NCBI GenBank assembly: GCA_036276235.1
Contig: DATBDZ010000338.1
Span: forward strand, 1-13,304
Length of the DNA: 13,304 nucleotides
From: JANWHF01 sp036276235
Lineage (GTDB): Bacteria > Planctomycetota > Phycisphaerae > Tepidisphaerales > Tepidisphaeraceae
Direction of reading: 5' to 3'
In this document: one piece after another, positions 7,256 to 13,304 of the stretch
Layout of the letters: every line of letters begins with the position of its first letter
How positions within the stretch are numbered: position 1 is the stretch's first letter
Made by a program: the position numbers and the translations under genes
Notes under the pieces: generated by a model
Told to the model about the DNA's origin: nothing
The model's database searches: none
Seen by the model: only the letters and a program-made list of their open reading frames with translations

Positions 7256-8428
7256 TTAGCGGGCTAAATCGGACGGTGAATGGACCGGCTGCGAAGTCGG
7301 TGCGCGGAAAATCCGCGGCAGCCTTGCTCCGCAATTGGGACAGAACTCATCGTAGATCGATACATCCGCGCCGCATTCGGGGCAGATACGCCGCTCGGCG
7401 ATAGTGCCAGACTTGGGCGCGTTCGCCGGCGCAGTGCCGATCGGCTGGCCCATCGGCGGAACCGTCGCGGGCAGCGACGCGGGCACCGCCGCCTGCGCCT
7501 GCAGCAGCGTATCCACCTGCGGCAGCATCAGCCGAATCTCTTCATCCAGAAGCGTGCGAACCAGTGTCTGCGCCTCATTCTGATTCAGTGCGAGCTGTGC
7601 GCCGGGCGAAATATCCTTATCAGTAGCATCGATGCCCATCGTCGCGGCATCTGCCGTGCGCTGATACGAGCGCGGCAGATCGATGCGCGGCGCGCCTGTC
7701 GCCGGATCGACGAAGCGGATATCGACGTTCGCCGTCACGCTGATCGTGACGCGGTGGTTTTTGTCCTTTCCCATGCCCATCGTCTGCTGAATTTTGGACA
7801 TGCCAAACGTCGCCGCCGGATCGTCGGCGGCGGCGCTGAGGTTGAGAATGCGGCCGATGACGACATAGCTGACGCCCGGCAGCTTTGCCGGATGAGTCCA
7901 TTCCCCGGGCTCCAGCACATCCAGAAGATTCTGCTCGCGCAGCATCTGAGCGAGGCGAATGCGCTCGATGAGATTGAAGCGCGCGGTGCCATCCAGCAAT
8001 TTCAGCATCTCGTCCGCGGATGCATCGGCCAGATCAACGCCCTTGGCAAATCCCTTGTCGAGCGTGACGTAAAACGGCGCCACCGCCACGCGTGGCCGCG
8101 GCACGCCGACAGGCGGCGCGGGATAATGCCCGACTTCCTGCGGACCCTCCTTCGGCGGCGGATTGCTGGCAATGATGCATCCGCTATCAAGCAGCGGCAG
8201 CAAGAGGAGCATCGTCAAAGCCGCGCCGCGGATCCAACGCGTTTTCCCGACGACCGCCCGCTTGTCACCTCCCCCGGTATTCCGGGGGAGGGTTAGGGAG
8301 GGGGTTCGCGCAAGCGGCGCACCTTCTACACAACCCCCTCCCCAGCCCTCCCCCGGAGTACCGGAGGAGGGAGAATAGAGGCCGGGAGCGGTGCTTCGCA
8401 CCTTCGCGGATCGTCCAAAATTCCTCAT
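7256..8428 (-). CDS. CsgG-like lipoprotein with C-terminal zinc ribbon
   Basis: From ATG 8428 the protein is 390 residues. A lipoprotein signal is visible at about 62-84: basic KTRWIRG, hydrophobic AALTMLLLLPLL, lipobox LDSGC with Cys84. Residues about 111-305 resemble the CsgG/LpoB family (RVAVAPFYV, DEMLKLLDGTARFNLIERIRLAQMLREQ, VSYVVIGRIL, then conserved strands). CsgG relatives are outer-membrane secretion channels or periplasmic activators. A Pro/Ala linker leads to a zinc ribbon with Cys349, Cys352, Cys363 and Cys366 (CPECG...CPNCG), unusual for an exported protein. The start is 16 bases after the AsmA-like stop, with AAGG 11 bases upstream, so the two are co-transcribed. Residues about 20-53 are encoded by the palindromic element at 8268-8371, so the hydrophobic stretch begins some 68 residues in. 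The only other in-frame ATG (8212) would leave no basic n-region. The function is not known. Confidence 0.78.
   Translation of the reverse strand: MRNFGRSAKVRSTAPGLYSPSSGTPGEGWGGGCVEGAPLARTPSLTLPRNTGGGDKRAVVGKTRWIRGAALTMLLLLPLLDSGCIIASNPPPKEGPQEVGHYPAPPVGVPRPRVAVAPFYVTLDKGFAKGVDLADASADEMLKLLDGTARFNLIERIRLAQMLREQNLLDVLEPGEWTHPAKLPGVSYVVIGRILNLSAAADDPAATFGMSKIQQTMGMGKDKNHRVTISVTANVDIRFVDPATGAPRIDLPRSYQRTADAATMGIDATDKDISPGAQLALNQNEAQTLVRTLLDEEIRLMLPQVDTLLQAQAAVPASLPATVPPMGQPIGTAPANAPKSGTIAERRICPECGADVSIYDEFCPNCGARLPRIFRAPTSQPVHSPSDLAR
8268..8371. repeat. Head-to-head pair of CCTCCCCCGG palindromes inside a reading frame
   Basis: Copy 1 is a palindrome of arms 8268-8277 and 8282-8291 (CCTCCCCCGG / CCGGGGGAGG) plus a GTTAGGGAGGGGGTT tail to 8306. 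Copy 2, 8332-8371, is its inverted, slightly diverged form (AACCCCCTCCCCAGCCCTCC onward). About 25 bases separate them (8307-8331). The whole block is open in the frame of the lipoprotein at 7256-8428 and its approximate length is compatible with a frame-neutral insertion. This paired arrangement is like a BIME, or like Rickettsia palindromic elements that insert within genes. Confidence 0.8.
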
Positions 8429-8444
8429 GCTTCGCTGAACCTTG

Positions 8445-10892
8445 CTAATGTATCAATTCCTTGAGATGCATCACCGGCCGCGTCAGAAACGGCGCCATGG
8501 TGGCGTGCACGAGCGGCTGATTGATCGTTCCGCCGACGTCCACATCGTACCAGATGATGCGGGTGACATTGTTCAACGCCTTCTGGATTCCGCCGACGAC
8601 CTGGGCGGCGGGCGTATCGCCGCCGGCGTTTTGCTGCCAGTCGCCGCCTACCAGTGCCGTCACTTTATGAAAGTCAACGGTCCCGTCGAAACCGACGGTG
8701 CCCGTCCCTTCCACGCCTAGCGCCGGGGCGGAGATCAATGCACGATCGACATATATCTTATTGTCAGCCACATGAAACTGCGCGCCGGCATCGCTCACCA
8801 CGCCCGCCTGCGGGGAGTTCACCTTCGCCGCGATTTCCTTCAGCACTGGGACTTCAAACAGGCCCGCCTGATGAATCTCAAAAGTGCCGCTGCCTTTGAT
8901 TTGATCGAGCACGGAGCCGAATAAGGGAATCGTGCCGTTGCACTGCACCTTGAGCTGAGCGCGGCCGGAGATGAGGGCGGGCGGATGCCCGGGTGTCCCC
9001 ATGCGCACCGCGACTTCGCGCAGATCGAGCCCCGTCCCGCTGAGTTGCAAGTTGTAGGCGGGCGTTTTGCCGGTATCGATGATGCCGGAGCCGCTCAGGC
9101 GTCCGCCGACTGCGTCGGCCTCGAAGCTGTTGATGCCGATGGCGCTGGGCGTCAGCCGAAGCTGGCTGACGACGTTGTAAACCGGAATGCGGCGATCGAT
9201 CAGCGAAACCTTGCCGCGCCGAGTTTGCAGTTGAATGTCGTAATCGAGCTTTGTTTTGTCGTTGACGCTCTCGGTCGAAAAGTTGCCGGTGAAAAAATAT
9301 ACACCGCTCGGATCGTAGCGATCGATGTACTCGGCGATCTCGGGTGGGTAGCCGCCGTGCTTGGCGCCAAAGGTGATCGCGCCGCCGGCCTGTTCGATCG
9401 AGAATTTTCGCGGCAGCTCGGTCAGGTTCAGATGCGCTTCGCGGATGAAGACAAAATCGTCGCCACAATTGGCCCGAAATTGCTTGAGGATAACCGAGCC
9501 TTTCTCGAGGCTGATGGTGGTGTCCGCAAAGCGATCCAGCGGGGACTTCATCGTCGGCGGCTGGATGGTCAGGTCATTGGGCTTCAGATGAAGATCGGCG
9601 TGATAAAGTTTGGCGTCGGCCGAAGCCAGCGGGCCGGAGGCATCGACCTCCAGCTCGACCGTTCCATGAACATTCCATTGCGCCAACAGTTCTCGCAGAT
9701 TTTCCGGAAGCGTCAGACGATTGGAGCCGGTCGCCAGATGCATCGCCGGCAAATGCGCGGTCCAGAATCCGTTGGCCAGATCGAGCGATGCCGGCGCGTT
9801 TTCCAGATGGACTGACGCGTCCCCCGCCGCCGCGCTCAGCGCCACAATCCGCAGGTTTTGATGAAGGATATCGGTGGGCGCATCGGCGGAGATCAGTGCA
9901 GTGACGTTCTCCAGACGAGCGGGCCGCTCGCCGATGCTGAGTTGGCCGTTCTTCAGGTCGATCGTTCCCTTCACGCGCGTATTCTGGGCGTGAAGCAGCG
10001 GGACCGATCCGCTGGCGTGAATCGCCAGTTCCCCCACCACATCCAGGCTTCGCAGGGGTTGCTGAGCAATTGCCGGCAGCGCGCTCTTCTGCCGCGCCGG
10101 ACCGCCGGCCACGAGCGTGGCGTTGCACGATTCGACATCGAGCGAGTACGCATCAAAATCAGCAGTTCCTTTTGACCGGATCTTTCCATCGGCAGCGCCG
10201 TCTGCCGAAATCGTAAATGCGTAGGGAGCGACGGCACTGCCCGGATGATCGAGCGACAACTCCACCTTGGAGAATTCCATCGGCAGCGAAGTCGCATCCG
10301 TCTGATCATCCAAAATGAACTCGCCGCCGCTGGAGGCGAAGTGTTGGATGACCGCCAATTCCGAAAGCTTGGGAAGCGGCTTATCGGACGGCGGCGTCGG
10401 TCGAACGCCGACGATTCCATCTTTTGTCAGGATCAGGTGAATGCTGGGCCTATCGATCGTCGCACTCTGCACCCAGACCGGCCCCTTGCCCAGCGGCGAG
10501 CGCGCCAATTGCAACGTGAGCCGCGGCACGCGAAACATCTCGATCGAATCGCCGCCGGGCGCTTTGGTGATAAACGATGCGTCTGAAACGTCTATCGTCC
10601 ACGGCCAGGAAAATGAGATCGTCCCGATCCGCAATTCTCCGATCAGGTTTTCGGCAAGGATGCCCGCAAGCTGGCGGCGAATCACCACCTTCAACACCGG
10701 CGGCGCAATAACCGCCGCCAGCAATAATCCGATCAGCAAACTGAGGATAACCAGGCGAAGCCGCCGGCGCGGACGCTTTGTCGGCGCAGATGATGCCAAG
10801 TCGGCGGTCTGATCGCGCGGCTCCAATCTTTCAGATCGGACGCGCTCAAACCCCGGCTCAATAGAGCGGCCATCATCCAGCGGGCGAATCAT
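8445..10892 (-). CDS. AsmA-like inner-membrane-anchored periplasmic protein
   Basis: The protein has 815 residues: a basic cytoplasmic N-terminus (KRPRRRLR 39-46), one transmembrane helix at about 47-66, then a long beta-rich periplasmic part typical of AsmA/DUF748-type proteins. Residues about 575-745 look like the AsmA-like C-terminal domain, with repeating strand patterns such as EADAVGGRLSGSGIID, LQLSGTGLDL, IKGSGTFEI and GVEGTGTVGFDGTVDF. AsmA-family proteins belong to the repeat-beta-groove group that includes TamB and YhdP, linked to outer-membrane assembly and phospholipid transport between membranes; that role is carried over by family, not shown here. ATG 10892 has a good Shine-Dalgarno (GAGGAA). 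It is the first gene of a two-gene unit with the CsgG-like lipoprotein 16 bases downstream, which supports a joint job in the envelope. The N-terminal extension ahead of the helix (46 residues) is longer than in E. coli AsmA. Confidence 0.85.
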   Translation of the reverse strand: MIRPLDDGRSIEPGFERVRSERLEPRDQTADLASSAPTKRPRRRLRLVILSLLIGLLLAAVIAPPVLKVVIRRQLAGILAENLIGELRIGTISFSWPWTIDVSDASFITKAPGGDSIEMFRVPRLTLQLARSPLGKGPVWVQSATIDRPSIHLILTKDGIVGVRPTPPSDKPLPKLSELAVIQHFASSGGEFILDDQTDATSLPMEFSKVELSLDHPGSAVAPYAFTISADGAADGKIRSKGTADFDAYSLDVESCNATLVAGGPARQKSALPAIAQQPLRSLDVVGELAIHASGSVPLLHAQNTRVKGTIDLKNGQLSIGERPARLENVTALISADAPTDILHQNLRIVALSAAAGDASVHLENAPASLDLANGFWTAHLPAMHLATGSNRLTLPENLRELLAQWNVHGTVELEVDASGPLASADAKLYHADLHLKPNDLTIQPPTMKSPLDRFADTTISLEKGSVILKQFRANCGDDFVFIREAHLNLTELPRKFSIEQAGGAITFGAKHGGYPPEIAEYIDRYDPSGVYFFTGNFSTESVNDKTKLDYDIQLQTRRGKVSLIDRRIPVYNVVSQLRLTPSAIGINSFEADAVGGRLSGSGIIDTGKTPAYNLQLSGTGLDLREVAVRMGTPGHPPALISGRAQLKVQCNGTIPLFGSVLDQIKGSGTFEIHQAGLFEVPVLKEIAAKVNSPQAGVVSDAGAQFHVADNKIYVDRALISAPALGVEGTGTVGFDGTVDFHKVTALVGGDWQQNAGGDTPAAQVVGGIQKALNNVTRIIWYDVDVGGTINQPLVHATMAPFLTRPVMHLKELIH

Positions 10893-10897
10893 CGCGA

Positions 10898-10903
10898 TTC
10901 CTC
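10898..10903 (-). promoter_or_regulatory. Shine-Dalgarno site of the AsmA-like gene
   Basis: On the minus strand GAGGAA is followed by TCGCG and then ATG at 10892. This is a near-consensus ribosome binding site at normal spacing and fixes the start. Confidence 0.7.
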
Positions 10904-10931
10904 AAATGACGTGCGCGTTCGGGAATCGGGG

Positions 10932-10960
10932 AGTATAACGGAATGAGTACGCAGAGGGAA
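10932..10960 (-). promoter_or_regulatory. Possible sigma-70-type promoter for the AsmA-CsgG unit
   Basis: On the minus strand, TATACT (10937-10932; one mismatch from TATAAT) follows TTCCCT (10960-10955; three mismatches from TTGACA) after a 17-base spacer. It would give a leader of roughly 30 bases before ATG 10892. The -35 box is poor, so this is tentative. Confidence 0.3.
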
Positions 10961-11042
10961 TAAGTAGCTAGCAGTAGTCAGAAGGCAGTAGGCAGAGAGG
11001 GCCGTGCCGCGCCGCCGCACCTGCGGACACGAATGCATTACT

Positions 11043-11168
11043 CCCTCTCCCCTGTACTCAGGGGAGAGGGCTGGGGTGAGGGGACGAACGCGTCGATCTT
11101 GCGAACCGCGCCATTTGCAATCCGCTGTCCCCTCACCCTGCCCTCTCCCCTGAGTACAGGGGAGAGGG
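11043..11168. repeat. Head-to-head pair of CCCTCTCCCCTG palindromes
   Basis: Each copy contains a perfect 12-bp palindromic stem: CCCTCTCCCCTG 11043-11054 with CAGGGGAGAGGG 11059-11070, and the same arms at 11141-11152 and 11157-11168. Each copy has a GTCCCCTCACCC flank, and the copies face one another (11043-11085 and 11127-11168). They are near-identical reverse complements differing by about one small indel or substitution. Very similar C/T-rich palindromes are, to my recollection, widespread in bacterial intergenic DNA. Confidence 0.85.
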
Positions 11169-11241
11169 TTCTGCCCCACGCTGTGCCCTGGCAACATTCA
11201 AGAGCTGCCCCGAAGTGAACCCGGGTTCCCGGCCGCAATGC

Positions 11242-11303
11242 AAAAAGCAGCAGGCAGAAGTCAAACTGGCCGTGATTGCACGGGCCTGACTTCTGCCTGC
11301 TGC
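11242..11303 (-). terminator. Intrinsic-terminator-like hairpin after the TPR lipoprotein gene
   Basis: Reading the minus strand, a 17-bp perfect stem (arms 11303-11287 and 11263-11247) encloses an inner partly paired GGCCGTG/CACGGGCC section and is followed by TTTTTG. It starts 35 bases after the stop at 11338. The stem-plus-T5 layout fits Rho-independent termination, although the stem is built from the repeat motif noted at 10980-11308. Confidence 0.6.
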
Positions 11304-11337
11304 CTTCTTATTCGCTCTGACTACTTGTTTCCTCTGA

Positions 11338-12006
11338 CTACTCATTCTCCAACTGAGCCAGCTTCGCCTTCGCCTCGGTCATCTCCGGATCCAGCTCCAG
11401 CGCCGCCTGATATTCGGCCTTGGCCAGCTCCGGGCGGCGTTGCAGCTCGTAGATCCCCGCAAGATCGTAATGAACCTCGGCAGGGCTGAGCACGGCCTGG
11501 AGCTGCAAAACTCCTTCATTGACCCGATTGTGGCGGGCCAGCATCAGGCCGAAGTTGACGCGGCAGGCTTCGTTCTTCGAATCCGCCGTGATCCCGCGAC
11601 GATAGTCCGCCTCGGCGGCGGCGGGGTTGCCCGCTAGCTCCTCGCAATAGGCGAGATTGCTATACGCCTCGGCGGAGCTGTCCGTCGCCTTCACGTATTG
11701 CTTCCAGACGATGATCGCCTGCGGATACTTCTTCTCCATCGCCAGCATGCAGCCGAGGCGATAGAGCGCATCCTTATGATTCGGATTGTCGCGCAGCGCC
11801 CGGCGGTAATCGACCTCCGCCTTGTCATACTGCTGACGGCTCTCGGCGAGCTGGCCGGCGGCGAAGTATGTGTTGGTGGCGATCGGAGGATCTTTCACCG
11901 TCTCAAACTCGCTGGGATTCGGCCGGGCCGTCTGCGGGCCGTTCTTGGCGCAACCGGCCAGCGACATGGCAATAAGGACGGTGGTGTAGAGAATCGTGTT
12001 CTTCAT
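11338..12006 (-). CDS. TPR-repeat lipoprotein
   Basis: The protein has 222 residues from ATG 12006. The start was chosen because it opens a clean lipoprotein signal: MKNTILYTTVLIAMSLAGC with Cys19 as lipidation site. GGAAGGG lies 10 bases upstream (12023-12017). The longer frame to 12063 would bury this signal under 19 extra residues. After a Pro-rich linker (about 20-41) come contiguous TPRs: 42-75, 76-109, 110-143, and two shortened ones at about 144-175 and 176-207, with usual positions filled (YDKAEVDYRRALRDNP, PELAKAEYQAALELDP). TPR lipoproteins act as periplasmic scaffolds, for example in outer-membrane assembly (BamD), pilus assembly (PilF) or lytic complexes; sequence alone does not say which. 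It faces away from the cupredoxin-like gene and is followed by a terminator-like hairpin, so it is likely a single-gene transcript. Confidence 0.88.
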   Translation of the reverse strand: MKNTILYTTVLIAMSLAGCAKNGPQTARPNPSEFETVKDPPIATNTYFAAGQLAESRQQYDKAEVDYRRALRDNPNHKDALYRLGCMLAMEKKYPQAIIVWKQYVKATDSSAEAYSNLAYCEELAGNPAAAEADYRRGITADSKNEACRVNFGLMLARHNRVNEGVLQLQAVLSPAEVHYDLAGIYELQRRPELAKAEYQAALELDPEMTEAKAKLAQLENE

Positions 12007-12133
12007 GTTCGACGTACCCTTCCGGCGATCCGCGCGAGTCCGCCATGGACCCAACGCTGCCATCTGTATCGGCCGGGGGATGTGGGAGGGTAATTGGATT
12101 TGTTTGATGCGTGATGCCCGATAACCTTGTGGA

Positions 12134-12327
12134 GGGTTCAGGGTTCAGGGTTCAGGGTTCGGGATTCGGGATTCGGGGTTCAGGGTTCAGGGTTCAGGAA
12201 GGAAAGAGTTGCAGCGCTCGCGACAGAATTTACCCTCGCTCTCCGAAGCCCTGAACCCTGAACCCTGAACCCTCCTGAACCCTGAACCCCGAACCCTGAA
12301 CCCTCCTGAACCCCGAACCCTGAACCC
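12134..12327. repeat. Opposed arrays of a 7-bp GGGTTCA repeat
   Basis: Left array: nine contiguous 7-mers at 12134-12196, in order GGGTTCA x3, GGGTTCG, GGATTCG x2, GGGTTCA x3. Right array at 12252-12327: the complement TGAACCC/CGAACCC, ten units in groups of three, four and three, separated by TCC triplets. A 55-base spacer separates the arrays. They can pair into a very long hairpin. The arrays lie in the 384-base divergent region (12007-12390) between the TPR lipoprotein and the cupredoxin-like gene, where their promoters must be. No clear promoter for either gene was found there. Short open frames inside are translated repeats. Confidence 0.9.
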
Positions 12328-12379
12328 TCCTCCAACGAACAACAAACAAACGTGTCTAAAGTATCACCCAACATGATTC

Positions 12380-12384
12380 AGGAG
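12380..12384 (+). promoter_or_regulatory. Shine-Dalgarno deciding the cupredoxin-like start
   Basis: AGGAG lies 6 bases before ATG 12391 (AGGAGAACCAAATG). It rules against the in-frame ATG at 12352, which has no such site and would place 13 polar residues before the signal peptide. Confidence 0.8.
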
Positions 12385-12390
12385 AACCAA

Positions 12391-13248
12391 ATGCGTAAAT
12401 TGAGTTGGATTGTCGGAGCCGCTTTATCTGCGGCCCTGGGGACCGCCGCCATGGCGGATATCACCGGAAAAGTAACGCTTAACGGCAAGGTTGCCGACGC
12501 GGATACCGCGGAAATCACTGCCATCAAGGCCAACGCCGAATGCGCGAAGATGCACAAGGATCCGGTCTTCATGGAAACGGTTGTGACCGGCAATAAGGAT
12601 GAGCTGGCCAATGTGATCGTCTCGATCAAGACGCCGCAGGGAAAAGAGCTGAAGGGTGGAAAGCCGCCGCAGGCAGTGTTGGATCAAAAAGGATGCGTCT
12701 ATGTGCCACACGTGGTTGCGGTTCAGGTCGGCCAGCCGATCGTGACCAAGAACAGTGACGCGACTTTGCACAATGTTCACACGTTGCCGCTGGATAACAA
12801 CGCCGTCAACAAGGGGATGCCGGGCGGGGCTTCGCCGATCAACCTTGGGCCGTTTCCGACTGTCGAAACGTTCAAAGTAAAGTGCGACGTGCATCCGTGG
12901 ATGGTGGCGTGGATTCGCGTGCTCGATAACCCGTTTTATGCCGTCACCGACGATCAGAACGGCGCGTACAAGATCGACACGACCGGCCTTCCCGATGGCG
13001 ACTACGAGCTGGTCTTCTGGCACGAAAAGTTCGGCGAGCAAACCCAGAAGATTAGTGTAAAGGGCGGCAAGGCCGAGGCGAACGCCGTCTTCAACACCGC
13101 AAAGAAGGCCGAGGCCCCCGCCGGCGGCATCAAGGAAACCAAAGTCGCCGCCCTCATGACCGACTCTGCACAAAAGTGCGAAGATGGATCCTGCTGCGAA
13201 GTGCCAAGCAAGGCCGCCGCGCTGTTGACCGCCGCCAAGGCCAAGTAA
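12391..13248 (+). CDS. Exported cupredoxin / carboxypeptidase-regulatory-like protein
   Basis: The protein has 285 residues. A signal peptide (MRKLSWIVGAALSAALGTAAMA) probably cleaves after Ala22. Two cysteines (Cys51 in NAECAKMH, Cys102 in DQKGCVYVPH) precede a cupredoxin-like segment, about 103-177, with candidate copper ligands: SDATLHNVH (His127, His130) and CDVHPWM (Cys165, His168, Met171). C-x2-H-x2-M has a shorter His-Met spacing than plastocyanin (C-x2-H-x4-M) and recalls the H-x2-M end of CuA sites. Residues about 178-234 resemble a carboxypeptidase-regulatory/CnaB-like beta-sandwich (GAYKIDTTGLPDGDYELVFWHEKFGEQTQ). The Ala/Lys-rich tail carries CEDGSCC (263-269), a possible extra metal or disulfide site. 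An electron-transfer or copper-binding role in the periplasm is inferred. It is divergent from the TPR lipoprotein; the next gene downstream is outside the window. I cannot assign a gene name. Confidence 0.85.
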   Translation: MRKLSWIVGAALSAALGTAAMADITGKVTLNGKVADADTAEITAIKANAECAKMHKDPVFMETVVTGNKDELANVIVSIKTPQGKELKGGKPPQAVLDQKGCVYVPHVVAVQVGQPIVTKNSDATLHNVHTLPLDNNAVNKGMPGGASPINLGPFPTVETFKVKCDVHPWMVAWIRVLDNPFYAVTDDQNGAYKIDTTGLPDGDYELVFWHEKFGEQTQKISVKGGKAEANAVFNTAKKAEAPAGGIKETKVAALMTDSAQKCEDGSCCEVPSKAAALLTAAKAK

Positions 13249-13286
13249 CCCATTGACGGGCCAGATCAATTCCATAAGGTACACGT

Positions 13287-13298
13287 CAGTTGCAACTG
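13287..13298. repeat. 12-bp perfect palindrome CAGTTGCAACTG
   Basis: CAGTTGCAACTG lies 39 bases after the cupredoxin-like stop, at the window edge. It could be an operator for the next gene or chance; nothing else supports it. Confidence 0.3.
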
Positions 13299-13304
13299 GT
13301 GGGG

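Larger units (their letters stand above)
10980..11308. repeat. Three copies of an AGAAGGCAGYAGGCAGA-type motif, one inverted
   Basis: AGAAGGCAGTAGGCAGA occurs at 10980-10996. A copy with one change occurs inverted at 11292-11308, and a shorter direct copy (GCAGCAGGCAGAAG) at 11247-11260. GTAGTCAG-like stretches accompany the outer copies, so the outer pair brackets the C/T-rich palindromes at 11043-11168. Together these repeats fill most of the 445-base gap 10893-11337; no gene was seen in it. Confidence 0.6.

Noticed and set aside
7280..8296. 338-residue open frame on the plus strand
   Set aside because: Antisense to the CsgG-like lipoprotein, which has a lipobox, a family match and a zinc ribbon in its own frame. 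This frame has an Arg/His-rich shadow composition.
8985..9815. 276-residue open frame on the plus strand
   Set aside because: Antisense to the AsmA-like gene with no Shine-Dalgarno or family motif.
12134..12327. CRISPR array
   Set aside because: Units are 7 bp and contiguous with no unique spacers; the second array is inverted. This is a simple tandem repeat pair.
12180..12374. 64-residue minus-strand frame rich in GSGFGVQ repeats
   Set aside because: It is simply the 7-bp GGGTTCA array read in frame; there is no start signal and the repeats alternate with TCC breaks.
12424..13284. 286-residue open frame on the minus strand
   Set aside because: Antisense to the cupredoxin-like gene, which has a signal peptide, a strong ribosome binding site and ligand motifs.

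Overview
The window is GC-rich (roughly 60 %) bacterial DNA holding seven protein genes and an unusual density of intergenic palindromes. No RNA gene, CRISPR array, transposase or phage gene was seen. The gene set suggests a planctomycete, possibly of the Phycisphaerae: a secreted PKD/SdrD-B mosaic protein, nine-TPR SPINDLY-type glycosyltransferases, an AsmA-like protein, TPR and CsgG-like lipoproteins, and a periplasmic cupredoxin/carboxypeptidase-regulatory-like protein. That placement is inferred from gene content and style; there is no marker gene.

Layout. Bases 1-2142 (+) are the 3' part of a large secreted or surface protein made of duplicated PKD-PKD-SdrB modules. It converges on a block of five minus-strand genes. 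In transcription order these are a TPR lipoprotein (12006-11338), an AsmA-like inner-membrane-anchored protein (10892-8445), a CsgG-like lipoprotein with a C-terminal zinc ribbon (8428-7256), and two paralogous TPR-GT41 (O-GlcNAc-transferase-like) proteins (7041-4861 and 4416-2242). The AsmA and CsgG-like genes are 16 bases apart and are almost certainly one transcript. The other gaps are 214 to 445 bases. Divergent from the block, a plus-strand gene (12391-13248) encodes an exported copper-protein candidate.

Repeats. Almost every gap carries a structured repeat. There is a 21-bp-stem hairpin (2170-2228) and a perfect 33-bp-stem hairpin (4555-4632). Two head-to-head pairs of C/T-rich palindromes (8268-8371 and 11043-11168) have the same architecture but different sequences. 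A terminator-like 17-bp hairpin lies at 11242-11303, and two opposed arrays of a 7-bp GGGTTCA unit at 12134-12327. The 8268-8371 element lies inside the reading frame of the CsgG-like lipoprotein, so it appears to be translated ahead of the signal peptide.

How the genes may work together. The AsmA-like protein, CsgG-like lipoprotein and TPR lipoprotein all point to envelope or outer-membrane biogenesis. The GT41 pair would glycosylate proteins in the cytoplasm, and the neighbouring PKD/SdrB protein is one conceivable target. That link rests on proximity alone. No clearly novel multi-gene system is demonstrated. The most distinctive observations are the repeat-coded N-terminus of the CsgG-like lipoprotein, its zinc ribbon, the diverged GT41 tandem pair, and the set of mosaic palindromic elements.
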